The notes under the pieces: generated by a model
The model's input: only the letters and a program-made list of their open reading frames with translations
Database searches by the model: none
Told to the model about the DNA's origin: nothing
Assembly (NCBI GenBank): GCA_958299035.1
Contig: CATQJL010000223.1
Coordinates: forward strand, 9,289,753 to 9,353,752
Length of the DNA stretch: 64,000 bases
Direction of reading: 5' to 3'
From: Cylicocyclus nassatus
Taxonomy: Eukaryota > Nematoda > Chromadorea > Rhabditida > Strongylidae
Part shown: positions 33,001 through 46,200 of the stretch, piece after piece
Position numbering within the stretch: the stretch's first letter is position 1
How the letters are laid out: each line of letters starts with the position of its first letter
Position numbers and translations under genes: made by a program

Positions 33001-36000
33001 AATAAAAGAGCATGAAGGGTTATTCAACTGTTCTAGCTGTCTCGCTTGTTTGGTACATTCAGATAAGCCTGTGTTTCAGTGGATCGCAGTTTGGACAACA
33101 ATCGCGTGCTAACGTACAGTTTCACTTAGCTGCCACCATTGATGTAAAAGCAGGTAATCATTCTGGACATCCTGAACATATTATCTTTTATCTACTATCG
33201 TTTTGCCGTAATTGCTTTGCAAGTAATCCTGTAGAACTTTTGGCTCGAATCATTGCCTACAGTTTTTGTAATCTATTGCACTGCCCAACGTCTTATTTGC
33301 CATTCTTTTCTATTATTCTGCTTGCAGTGCTATTCGCATTATGTTCCATGTGCTTCTTCAGTGAATGGCGTAGTTCTGTGCGAACCGCTGCATTTGCATT
33401 GGATGAACAACAAAGAACTGGAATTTGACATTGAAATCGAGAAATTGTTGTCTGAAGCTGTTTGTTTAGAAAATAACAGACTTGATCGAGGTTTGTGCGT
33501 GTGACTCCATGGGTATTACTTGATTTTATGAATGTTAAGGTTCAATGGGCTTGCATGTAACCGGAAGTCCTGCTCGCGAGTGCAGTCCATTCTCCTCGGA
33601 CTTACATCCCGAGAAAGTCAAATTAAAAGATTCCATTGTAGGCAGCGTTTGTTCGGTATATGTTATCTACTTTTTGAAAACTGGTCGCTTTTCAGTGGCC
33701 ATTCATATGGATTGTTTTTTGGATCACTAGGTCGTTATGTCTTCATGGTATGAAGGACTTTCTTTTAGGACACTTTTTCGAGAAATGCCTTTGATTTGAA
33801 GCTGGAGATTTTGCTAGGACGTTGGATTCGTTCAACTGACGTGCTGTTCGCGGTGCATCCTGTTGATGGCTCTTTTTTGACATGGTAAGCATTTGAATAT
33901 CATTTTTTCTTCACATAATCCTGATTCTGCAGGACAGTCGAATGGCTAGATGATGCTAATCGCCAAGCTATCGTTTCCTTCACTTCAATATTGCCAGGTA
34001 CTCTTTTACCTTGCTCAGTGTCATACCGCTTTTGCTCAATATTGGAGAATTTTAGATTTCTGCCAATTTAGCTATAGGCCGTCCGCGCTGCGCTTGGAGA
34101 GCAACGCTGTTGCGTCCATTGAAGGCAGTTCATGACTTGAAGAGGCGCAAAGAAAACAGGCGGCGAGAGTGCACGAAGAAAGAGGAGTGACGCGTAGTAC
34201 ATATTGCGCATTTTTCGCGCCCTGCGCGGATGGCCTATAGATGTTCTTATTTTTATTTTATAACTTTTATCAGTGATTGTTTGTACTGTGTTATGTCCAT
34301 AGTTTTGCATCAGCGTGAATCTCTACATTACATTTTTGTGGCATCATCGTTTAGCTGCAATTCCTGTCATCGATGCGTCTTCCATTCATCCTACCGTTCA
34401 TACTTTTATTCCTCAGAAATATACGTATAATGTATATCGGAAAAAGGAAGACTGCGAAGAAGGTATGTAAGGTTGCCCTTCTTTTTTCATCACGACTTTC
34501 TCGCTTGTTCTTCGTAAATTGTTGCCAGATGGAAGAACATCAAATGGAGTTTGTCTACTTACTAATCACGAGAATGGCTCCCTCAATCTATGGCACATGA
34601 CCATGGACGGAAACACTACTCTTGGCAAAGTTCGATGTATCACTCACATATCACGAATGTGTGGGCATCGCTTTTGTGTGACTCAGGTATCATTAAGACA
34701 ACCTCATGTTTTTCATTTTTCATAACTACGTAATCTGAGGTTGTCGCTCATCCCTTGCTTCCTCTCCTACTAACCGTATCACAATCTCGATGTAGTCAAG
34801 CTGATGGTACTGCTGTACGTTTTTGTTTTTCACTTATTCCAACTCTTTCTTCTTTTCAGAATTTTCACTTTGTTCCAGGAGAACTCTGAAGTGGTTCTTT
34901 GGAGGACTTCCCCTATAGGTCCGCTATGCAAAACTGGTGGTGTGAAGGAGCTCGCGCGCATCATTAGTCCTATACATCTCGGTGTACGCACAGCGTGGAT
35001 ACCAGCTCTTCTGCCCAAGTATACCTTTTCCTTTATTGACATCTTGAGTACTAGTACTTGTTCTTTTTTTTTCAGATGTTGCTTTATAGTTAGCGATGGC
35101 GAAAATCTCGTGATTTATCAAGTGGGCTATTTCTTCGATTTTATCTATTAACGTCAGCTATCTTGTTTGTGGATAGTCAAATCTCCTCCTGTATTTAGGC
35201 TAATGTCAGAGTACGAGATTTAGTTGAATTGGACAACTCGACGAAGGAAAATGAAAGTCCTGTTGCGAGGTAAATTGCAGCAACTCCAATTTTTACTCGT
35301 TTTTTTCATTCGTCATTGTCTCTAGCTTTCTAATGCTCATGCATTATTTAGTTTGTCCACCACTAAATTGTCCCAAAAATTCACCAGTACAAGCCCACAC
35401 CAACTTCATACTTGTGTAGTAGAAGTTGGACGAATCAGCGGTGCGGTTTCGGTAATAAGAATCAAATGTTTTAAGGCCGTGAAAGAAATAATCCTTTTGT
35501 TGCAGGCAACATCGGAACTGCTCTCACTACATGTAATCCCGGAGCATATTGTTGGCGTTGCTTGTTTTTGCCGTGGGGAGGATCATCCTTATGTGGGAAG
35601 CGTTGTTGAACAATGCAAAAGTGCATCCTACGGCGAGCAATTTTTTGTTGTTCTGGTTGAACGAGGTTCAGAATATGACACGTATGTTTCTCCGTTTACA
35701 GAAAGTTTCAAATGTTTACTCCAGCTTTCACGTTTTCTCCTTAGATGCAACTCAGTTTTTATATTTTGCGCTTGACATTTCCTACATTCATGTTCTCACT
35801 AGGGGCAGCATGCATCAACGTCTCTGCCGGCTCAGATAATCGCCGGGGGCAGGCGGCCATGCGATTTTTGGGCAAGCGGGCACCGGAAAAATAGTTCGCT
35901 GATTTCTTGCGGTCCGCTTGCAGACATTTGGAAGAATTTTAGCGAAATTTTAGGCGAATGCTTGGAGAACAATCGCGGTTTCCTTACAGATTAGCTGCGG

Positions 36001-38390
36001 CGCAGTGACCGCATTCTTGCGGACTTTTCGCGAGAACATGCAGAATTTTCGGGGCCGCACGGTCCTTTGTGGAGAACCGCGCAGCCCCCAGGTACTTTCC
36101 GCTGAGAGAAAGTACCTCAAACTTGAGTAATTAAACCATCGATGACACCTCTGCCATGTAGTCTCACCTTTGCTCGGCGTACGCCCGAAACTGCTTGAAA
36201 ACCGTCCGAGCGCCAGCTGAAAATTTGACCACGCTCGCTGAAAGAGATTATTTGACGAGCGCCTGCAGAAAATTTTGTGTTGCTGCCCGCTGGCAGAACA
36301 TTAGACAGTAAAGGAAGCGCCGCCCGCTGAAGGTTTGGCCACGCCCCAAAATTCTCCTGACCGCCTGCAGAAAAACGCGAGTTTGCGGACCGTCAGCCCC
36401 CGGTGATTGTCTGAGGGGGAGGTGGATCGCAGTCTGAAATAAACCTTCATATCCTGAAGCTTCAGATATCTGGATTTCACGCCTCATAACCTATCCATAA
36501 GTATTCTCACCATCCTTCACTATGAACTTATTGAAAGGGGCAAGAAGCTGTACAAGCCACATTTTCCAGCTTTTTGTGTGATCCCCTAATGATCCCCGGT
36601 GGCCGACCGTATTTTCTTCAAAGTCATGTTTTTTTTTTTCAAAGTCAACGACCTTCCAGAGTTGTACTATTCGTCTAACCCTGCAATGTTGAGCAGGTTT
36701 CTGATGAAAACGAATGAGTCTTTGGAATATCGAATTTTTGATAAACCATAACTCTCCATCTGTGGTTCATCGCAAATTTCATGACTCCAAAACATCTTTG
36801 TTCTTATCACTGCTTAGCACCGTTGGGTTAGACAAACAGTGCAACTTTAGAAAATTTTCGTTGATTCCGAAGAAAGAAAAATGACTTTGAAGAAAAGACG
36901 GTCATCGAGGATCATCAGGGGATCATACAAAAAGGTGGAAAATGCGCTTGTATAGCTTCTTGCCCCTGTTCGATATGTTCATAACAGTAGCTCGCAGGAT
37001 TTCTGTCCGGGGGAGGGGCTGCAAAAAAATCTTTAGATGAAGGTGAGTGGCGTTACGCACTCCAAAAATCTTTTGGATTGCGCCTCAAACTTTTTGCTGG
37101 CCCACAACCTCTAAATTTAGAGAAAGGGGGCGTGGCGGTAGACACTCCCCGAGATTTTTTTTTGCACTAATTTGAATTTCTAAAAATTCTTAAAAATTAT
37201 TTTGATTGTTTACAAGAACAAACAAGTCACTTGCACACTTTTATAACCGCCCTCCACCCTCGGTCCACCACTGGTTCATAGTGAAGGATGGTGGGAATAC
37301 TTACGGATAGGTAGACAGCGTGAAATCCAGATATCTAGAGCTTTAGGATATGAAGCTTTCTTTGAAGCTGCGATCTCCCCCCCCCCCGCGAGGATGTTGA
37401 TGCATGCGGCCCTGATTTAAAAACTTTTTGAATATTCTAATGCTCCCTGCTTTGTCCGTGTTTATCTCAAAAGCAACCGTGCTGTTTTTTAGTTTCGCAG
37501 TGCACTCTCTCGAATTAATGTCTTCCCACCGTCAACCACTTCTAGAGATCGGTTCGTACCTTCATTTTTTTGGTGATAATTGAGGCAGTTGAACCAGCAG
37601 CTTTATCTATATGTTTGCAGCCTCAGTGTTTCCCTTCAGGCCACAAACCTTGCGATGGTGCATTTTCGCAAGAGTTATCCCAATTTTATAATGCTGAGTT
37701 AAACTTGGAAAGTGAGAAAATCTGTCACCAACGTGTTCCTCTTCCCTTTGGAGTCCATGTACGCTCTATTTTATGCCTTATTCAGTCATTTTAGTGGCTG
37801 AAATCAGCTTGTTTTTACAGATTACTGCTGCTGTGCCAGCTTCCGGACATCTTCCATCGTCATCTTTTTATCCTTTTTGTCAAGCACCGTTCATTCTGTG
37901 CACAAGTGGCGACGGTCAGTTTTCGCTCAGTCAGCCTGTATCCGAAATCGTGTATTCTGATGTCACCAGGTCTTTCAGATGATGTGCTACGATTTTGGCG
38001 GTGCGGAATAGCTAAAGCAAGTGCTGTGGTCAAGTGTGAATGGAAAGAATGGGCTATGATCAACAGTCAGTCAGGCGAGGTCAAGCTAGTAGGTGGGATC
38101 ATTCTTTCCTAGATTCCGTGCGTATGTTAACATTGAGCTGCCTTCAGGTAAAATCTTCTCCATTTCTGCTGCATATTGCGGAAGAATTGCTTATGCCTAC
38201 AGTCGTGAGACAGGAAGTCTGGAAAATGCTAACATTGCTGACGTAAGTGTGTTTTGATTATTTTATGAACACCCCTTTGATACACTTTTTCTTCAAGGTG
38301 GAAATAGTCGTGTTTGAGTGCGAATCATCTGGTGGTATAGAATGGATGAAGGAGGATACCATCAGCCTGAAGGACGTTCTTATTCCGGAT
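30040..38390 (+). CDS. rbc-1: Rabconnectin exons 1-29: N-terminal WD40 region
   Basis: Exons by eye: 30040-30128, 30191-30246, 30295-30366, 30431-30505, 30560-30638, 30685-30996, 31211-31267 (doubtful), 32680-32789, 32876-32954, 33080-33153, 33362-33490, 33540-33637, 33769-33884, 33933-33997, 34355-34462, 34529-34686, 34740-34814, 34879-35018, 35076-35121, 35199-35269, 35352-35451, 35506-35681, 35725-35791, 37493-37555, 37621-37758, 37821-37914, 37970-38088, 38113-38242, 38298-38390. Diagnostic pieces: IAAVYGNIIRIFEP, EYSPDGVFLAVAGEYDHTVK, FAVHPVDGSFLTW, NHENGSLNLWHM, CGHRFCVTQ and VPASGHLPSSSFYPFCQAP. The join at 38088/38113 does not keep phase with a standard donor. Confidence 0.85.
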
Positions 38391-40188
38391 GTATCGTCAG
38401 TTGGCCTCTGAACTTGTATTAATAGTAAAGACAAGCTACTTCAGCGCAACAATTTCTTTGTCGCCTGCGCTCGTTGATTCTGCGGCTGAATTTTCAACGT
38501 CTTCGCGTACGAAACTTTCACTCGTGACTAATTCTGCATTGGTTTTTGTTGTGGCTTTACTGTCATTGCATGATTTTTCGCTTATAGTTCTTCTTTGTAG
38601 ACATTAGAATTTCGCTTATAGTTCTTCTTTGTAGACATTAGAATAATGAACGAGGGCCGCACATTTTTGCGTCGTTATTTACTACAAAAACAGCAATAGC
38701 ATAGCTGTGCTAACTCTCCGTCCATAGATAGTTTTCTTTTGAGACTTGCATGAGATAGAGTAGTCGCAGATTGCTTATTGTCTTTTCGTCTTTTCTCTTC
38801 ATTGATCGTCTAGAATATTGGTCAGTGTATGTGTCGTATCGGGGACTCCAAGTCAAACTCCAAAACAAAGATTGTTACGAACAGTTTAGGTCATTTCTTT
38901 TGTGCATTTTTTGTTACATGCACTACCGCAGTACCTACTAGTCATCTTTTTCGTCTTGAAAATAGCTGATCTGCGAATAAGTTGTATGTTTCTGAATGCA
39001 CTGTTTTGCTCACGCTGCTAACAGGGACTGTTGTTATCACTATACGATTCAGTGACTATTATAGAGACCGTCAAGGAGGCGATACTATTGGACTGGGTAT
39101 CTACCGAGAATGGTTCACATATCCTAATTGTAGGTACTACAAGGGCCGTATGCATATATACACAGGTATTTCCTTCCTTTTGTTTCACATTATTTGTAAT
39201 CTTTTCTGAAGGCGATGTGCGACTCGGAACAATCTGATACCAGTGTGAGCCTTCTTACGCCTAAGGAAGCCTCCAGCCGATTGGTGGGAGTGACTGATTA
39301 GCCGAGGAGTATAACGAAGAAATCTTTTGAGGTTCGCTGGGTGTGCGCGAGAGTGGTCGAGATACAAGCAGCTTATGGGCTGCCTGGAGTTTTAACATCC
39401 TTGGGTTGCACTCGCGATGGGCTTCTCATCGTTGGCATCCAAAGCGAGATGCGCGTCTACGACCAGTGGAATCTACAGCGGCCGGGCAATGAGCAATTGT
39501 TGTTCGCATAATTTTACCGTAACTTTGTTTCCTCCTTAGTTTGATCGCTTGCTGTCTTAGTTCTCTTGAGCATATATTTTTGGTTTATACAGTCGCTACT
39601 GAATACATAATCTTTCAGTCATCATGATGCCGGGAATTCGCAGGCGTTCAAAGCTCGATCTCATTTGCCATCAACGTTGAATCAGCTACAGAAAAGAAGG
39701 GCGACAGCCTCCAATAGTCAGCTGATTTCGGATGCAACAGAGAAGTACATACGTGGTTTTCATGGTTTATTCCGACTACGTTTTTGATATAGGACATTTT
39801 CCTCTACGACGGCCACCTACTCGCTGGTATCAGATGGTTTGTTTGAGGCTGCTCGCCTAGCTTTTCCTGTTTTACCGCAATACCACCCGAAGCAGTTGAA
39901 CGCACTACTGCATGCTGGAAAAAGGAAAAGAGTGGAGTCAATTCTTCTACACATTATCGAAGTTTTGAAGGTTAGGAAAGATTGGGTAACGCGATCCATC
40001 ACGTTATGAAAATTTTAGCAAAATGAGGCCGTTGTTTCTGCGTCTACGAGACGAATGTCAACCGCTGATGATACATGTGATGAAATTGCAAGTGGATTAG
40101 AGAAATATTTGGTAATATCTATAATTATGCCAACTTCGAAGCCGTTTTCATGTCCTAAAAGTGTTAAATCCTTCTATATAAAGCTGAA

Positions 40189-40223
<35 letters not shown>

Positions 40224-43200
40224 ATGTCTGTATGTGTGTACGTATGTTCCGAATAGAAAATTTCATTTCTGAACCGATCGGGACCAAACTTGGCACACAT
40301 ACACTTCGGGCCCCGGCGGGTGTCACAGTCCACTTTTCGTTATCGATCGATGTCGATTTTATCAATTTTTTGCAAAATTTGAGCTACGGGGCTGGGGTGA
40401 TCAGCATGCTCGATTACACCCCTCTGCCAAATTCCAGCCCCCTAGCTCAAATTTTGCAAAAAATCGATAACATCGACATCGATCGATAACAAAAAGTGGA
40501 CTGTGACACCCGCCGGAGCCCGAAGTGTATGTGTGCCAAGTTTGGTCCGGATCGGTTAAGAAAAGGAATTTTCTATTCGGAACGTACGGCGGAGCCGGGT
40601 AAGCCACCTAGTAGTATATATACTTGCTATGTGGTCATATTACAAGTTCCCTGTCATTGACTGTTTGCTGATTTTAGGCTAGAAATTACTGCAAAATCGA
40701 TAGTTTTCCTATGTTACCACTACATGTTCTGTACGATTCTGACACCGAAACAAACGAGTATAGTGGGAAAGAAAAGGTATTTGAATGGGCACAAGACTTT
40801 TACTGATTTGCTCGTAACTGGTACGATTATAGGATGACTATAAAAAGTACGAAACTTTGTTCTCCACTGATAAAATGGATTCGGCAATATCCAATGTTTC
40901 ATTGCAAAACTATCACTCCCCTACAGCCTTTACTGCGCAGCATAACAGGTAATTTTGGTGCGAAAGTATTTCCAACCACTGTCTAGCAAAGATGTGTGTG
41001 CAGACTGCTGGTAGAGCTGTTAACTCATACTCAATTACCTGGTATATCTGATACTGATCAAATGCATCTGTTTGCTATCGCTGACACGCTTAGTCAGTTT
41101 ACCACTGATGTGATGAGCAGTTCGAAGGATACTGTAGGTACGGTAGCTCACTGAATTCTTCGTGGACTCTATCATTAAAATCTTTGTGTTCAATCGAGTT
41201 CCAGCGATTCGCTATTGGTATCTTCTAGGTGGTGCTGCAGCGCACGGATACGCAGTAGCGTCGACTGGGATGGGAGCTCTTGATGAATGTGGACAGCGCT
41301 ACCTAATGGCGTTAAAGCGACATGAATATCTGTTGCATTGCTTACCTGAGAAGGAAAGAGTGGAACTGAAGGCAAGAAGTCGCAAACGCTCCACTAGCTG
41401 TTTTAGAACCATCTCTTTTCTCTAGGTGGCTGGTCTTGCCTCATCCGACATCATCTGGGCTCTACATTCTGAAACGGTCCCGGAACTATTGGATGCGATC
41501 TCCTGTTTGCAAAAAATCAACCCGACGTGGGACGAAATGAGGAGCCTTGGCGTTGGCTGGTGGCTGAAGCACACAGTTAGCCTCAAGGCTTTCGTTGAGA
41601 AGGTATTCTTTCAATATTATTGTGGATGGTTGAGCTCTATTTAGCATGTTTCTAGCTTGCCAAGGCCGCATTTCAACAAAATCAGGATCCGATGGATTCA
41701 TCACTGTATTACTTAGCTCTTAAAAAGAAAACTTTTTTGAGTCATTTGTTCAAGGTTTGTTTTATTTTCTCATATTCACTACGTAATATATCTCAGCTAA
41801 ACCTCAATGATCCTTATGAAGATGCTTTGCACCCCTTCCCCTTGAAAATTAGGTGAATTTTTATAGCGGTCGTCAAAATTTATGAACTTATACAGGAAAT
41901 TTGTGCGAAGTTTACTGGTGTATGCGTGGTTCAAAAATCAAATCAGTCCTTGGAAACTTACTTCGGCATTTCTAGCTAATTTGATTGATTCGGAGGATAT
42001 GGCGCCCATAGCCTTTGATTCAACTGGATTGGCTCTCGGAAGGCGGGGCCCCATGACCTAACTAAGGCTAGAAAATAATCGGAGAGCACGTTCGCGAGGG
42101 AGACGCAGATTGCGTCGCGGACGCGAGCTGCTTTACAGCTGCCAACGCTTTGAATCAAAGCGTTGGCAATTGTAAAGCAGCTCGCGTCCGCGACGCAATT
42201 CTTCAATCAATTCTTCACCTAAATCTCTGTACTCCGAGACGAAACACGCATCTAAATGATTGTTTCGTGAAAGTACAACTTTACGATTTTTCCAGTTTTG
42301 GATCTGTTTAGACCGTGCGCAATTCGCAAATGGCTAGCTTCTTCATGCAAGACTTCAGCACTGAATACTGGAAGAAGGTTTATGCTTACTTTAGAAGCTG
42401 TTACTAAACCAACATTTTTATTACCAGGTGGCTGCCAAGAATGCATTTGTACTAATGAGCAAGCAGCGGTTCCATCATGCTGCTGCTTTCTTCCTACTTA
42501 GTGGCAGCCTCAAAGACGCTGTGCAGGTATAGCCATTTCGTCGCACGCAGAGACTGGACGTTGTTGCTCCGACCAAGATAGTTCGATTTTGTAAGGTAGA
42601 CGGTGAGAAAGACGAAAGTGCGCGTGATCAGAGAGAGGCCGACAGTGTCCGCAATGGCGTTCTTTCTCCGCATGCGACGAATGACGTATATAGGTATGTA
42701 ACTTCAACACATGTTTCAACACGGTGCATGTTTAGACGATACTTTGTAAGTGTCATGACTTACAATTAGCCATGGTAGTGCTACGATTGTACGAAGCTAA
42801 CATTGATGCTCAACACTCCATGCTCAAGGAAATGCTTTGCCGGTAAGGTTTTGATGCTTGTCGACCGAGTGCATCTAAAGAATTTTAGAGAGGTTCTGGG
42901 TCAAACCTCAAAGGAATTTGAACAAATGTGCGGGGAGGAATACGAGGATGCTACCATCGCTGCCGATGCGGACAAGTTTGTCGCTTTTAGCAAAGTTTTT
43001 GTGACGGCTCCATAACTGATTTAGAGATCCCTTCGTACGATCTATGGCGTACTGGCACTTGAAAGATTATTCAAGAGCATTGCGAACGCTTGTTCAAGAA
43101 GTTCATCGTGATCAATCTCATTGCTATACTCTATCGGACATATTCAGCTTCTACTCATATCTGCGTAAACATCCACTCGTCATAAGGCAAAGACACACCA

Positions 43201-46200
43201 ATACTGCTCAGGTGCGAAGTTTCATATCTAGATTTTGATCAAGAATGTATGCTAGTCTCTATCTTATTTCTGAATGTCTTTGGTAGTCCCGCGCTTATTT
43301 CTGCGTCTGTCTAATGCCTGTCATTTTGAATACGGAGTGTTCAGGTTGCTTCAGATGAGCAGTTTGTGGCAGTTAGGAATCAGGCCTGTACAACGATGGA
43401 GAGAAGGTTTGTTCCGTCATCTGCAATTGTGCCTTGAAAGTTTGACGTTTTAAAGGACTTGTTTTTTGAAATTCTGAGAAACGGTGTCACTGTAGAAAAA
43501 TGTTGTTTGACATTCTTGATAGAAATGTCTAGTTTGCAGGCGTGAGATTTGCTTTCAGCTAAATAATCAATTCCAAGAAAATGTTCCCTGCATCCAAATT
43601 GGTTTTTAGATTGTATTTTCGCGCAGCTGTGGGGCACATGGTATTCGGCTGTCCTATGCTTGCTTTGGATGTATTGAGCCAATTACCGAAGAGAAGCAAC
43701 ACTGAGGTCCGTTCTTTCTTCGTGTCTGAATAAGGCTACTGACAATTACCCTTAGGATCATGACGCTGTCGACGGCATCGCTCAGCAATTGAAATTCAAA
43801 GCATTTCTACGAGTTTTAACGGAAGAAATGCTTGAAATAGTGGGCAGTTTTGATGGAGACGCTGTTCAGCTTCGCTCGCAGGTGTGTTAGACATGTTAGA
43901 GAACTTAGGACTTGTTTATGCAAATTGACGTTTGGGTCTTGACTTCTCTTAGGCCCCGGTCAGACTTCACGCGACTCAATCGTCGCGATCTAATTGCCAA
44001 GATTTCCATTCATTTTCATTTCACATTCAAAAATTTCGGTCTGGAAAAGTATCACAACCGAATGCAAGTTGATCGGCATGGAATGATGTTGTAACAGTTG
44101 TCTCGTCGCGATTCAGTCGCGACGATCAAATCGCGTGAAGTCTGCCCGGGGCCTTAGAAGTTACTGACCGCAGACAACAAAAACTCAACCCTATAGTACT
44201 CAATGACGGGCTGAAATTGGGCCAAAATCTTTACAAATTCAAAATGTGCCTTCCAAGATGCTCTTCAGATCCCAACATAACATTTCATTCTCTCATCAGA
44301 TGAAAAGGCCGAGCTTCTTGTTCGCCTATCCACTAGGCCATTCAAATGTTTCGTAACAATTTTGGCACTGGGAAAGTCACGTTTCACGGCCTTATCTGCG
44401 CAATTCTTTACCGCCCTTGTATCGAAGAGTACACATCAGTTCTGCTAGACTCTTTGAGGTTATGATGGTGTTTGTCGCGTACAGACCAAGTTCATACCAT
44501 TTCAGCTGAGGCTGTGGTTGGAGAAGGAAGTAGAAGTTTTGAAAAACTTTTGCGTCTATGAGTCTCCTTTGAATATATGTGACTTCAGTTGCGGGTAAGT
44601 CTAATCTACACGCGGTTATCTTTCAATCATACCAGTACTTTTTTTGCAGAAGTGGCATGAACGATGGTTTGGAAATCTCGGGGCTAAAATCTGCAACTGA
44701 ACGTCGAAGCTGGCTACTCGACAATCAGGATCTGTTAAGGTTTATAGGTCTAAGCTCACGCTTTTCTAAATATTGATTGGCGCCAATGTATAAATTTTGC
44801 ATAGATAGCTCGTTTATCTACGACCCTTCAGATCACTGATTTCTTTTTGCGCATTGTATTCCGGCCACAACCATCGTCTTGGTTCTGCATTGTTTGAGTT
44901 TTCACTGTTGTTTACAGAAACACAAACCAACAATGACCTGGTTAAGCTTAGCGGTAAGCTCAGCTTTTGAATCATTCTTTCACAAACAATTTTGAACTCG
45001 ATAAACATGTTCAGAGCCAGCTTCTGACTCCACTTCTTTACCTCCATTATTTGCGTCGGTATTATGGGCCGGAATTTTCTTCGAAACACCATTGAATTTG
45101 ATTGAATATCAATGCCATGATCTCTTATCGACCATCCTCGATCTCACTAACATTACTGAAGTTGATGAGTATTTGAAGAAGGTGGTAAACAATGTTATCA
45201 CCCTACTTTTACAGCTTAGATGTCTGTATTATAGGCATACACATTATATAATTCTGGTGTGAGCTTATCATCATGCTTATATCAATCTTTATGTGATTTG
45301 GATCAGTGTTTTATGGATAGTTCTGATGTGGGAAAACATGGGTACGTTGGTCAACATTACATCTGCCAAATGTATTTCTATTTGTTTTTTTAATATACTG
45401 CAGGATATGTTGAATGGAGTCACTTGACATTGTACTTCTGCCGTTTTTTTACATGTTACTATTTTCAGTGCCTCCAGTTATGGTCCTGGTGTCACAAACG
45501 ATTTCAGGATATCAGCACCGCCTAGTCGATGGCCTGAGGTCAATTGATTTGATACCCTTACTAAGTTTTCCGGGGGTGGCTCACTAATCATCTCTCATCC
45601 GTCTGAGAGAGTAACATACATCATAAGTATAACACAGAAACGGATATCTCTTTTTCATTATTTTTTGTCTTTGCTGGTTTATATTTTCGCTGCAGTTTTT
45701 AGTCCTTATCTTTTCTCAACTTTCTTCTACTGATGCTTGTAAAGATTGATGCCATATGCTTGAGACTTGCGTAGAGTGTAACGGCGTAGTTTTGAACTGT
45801 ATGCGGTTAGGTTTCCTACCTGAAAGAACATGCGGTCGGCAATGCCTCTCCTTGTTGAAGGCAGCGTCCAGGCAGATCTGGACCTATGGGGATTTTACGT
45901 GGAAGATACTTTGGGGCCTTAACTAAGGCCCTGCCCAAGCGGCAGCGCAGGTAGTGCACTAACAGCTGAGATATTCCCCTCACTGGACCCCTCGATCGTA
46001 TTCGCATGGATTTGTGGCAGTTTCGCGCCAGGATCCACGCTTTGCTCCATGAATCTATGCGAAATACGATCGCGGGGTACAATTTTGAGGGAAATATCTC
46101 GGCCTTTAGAGCACTACTTGAGCTGCCGGTTTGGCAGTGGCTTAGATAGGGCCCCAAAATTACTATCCACGTAAGATCCCCATGTGTGCAGACTTGCCTG

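Noticed and set aside
33012..33428. 138-residue plus-strand frame considered as a membrane protein
   Set aside because: It reads through introns of the rabconnectin gene in the wrong frame; the family-matching frame uses the acceptors at 33079 and 33361.
38040..38246. Alternative frame across 38113-38246
   Set aside because: The other frame gives AAYCGRIAYAYSRETGSLEN, which fits the family, so this one is a shadow.
41206..41228. Possible 13-base microexon followed by an 11-base intron
   Set aside because: A normal donor at 41138 (ACTGTAG|GTACGG) joined to the acceptor before 41229 keeps the frame, so no tiny intron is needed.
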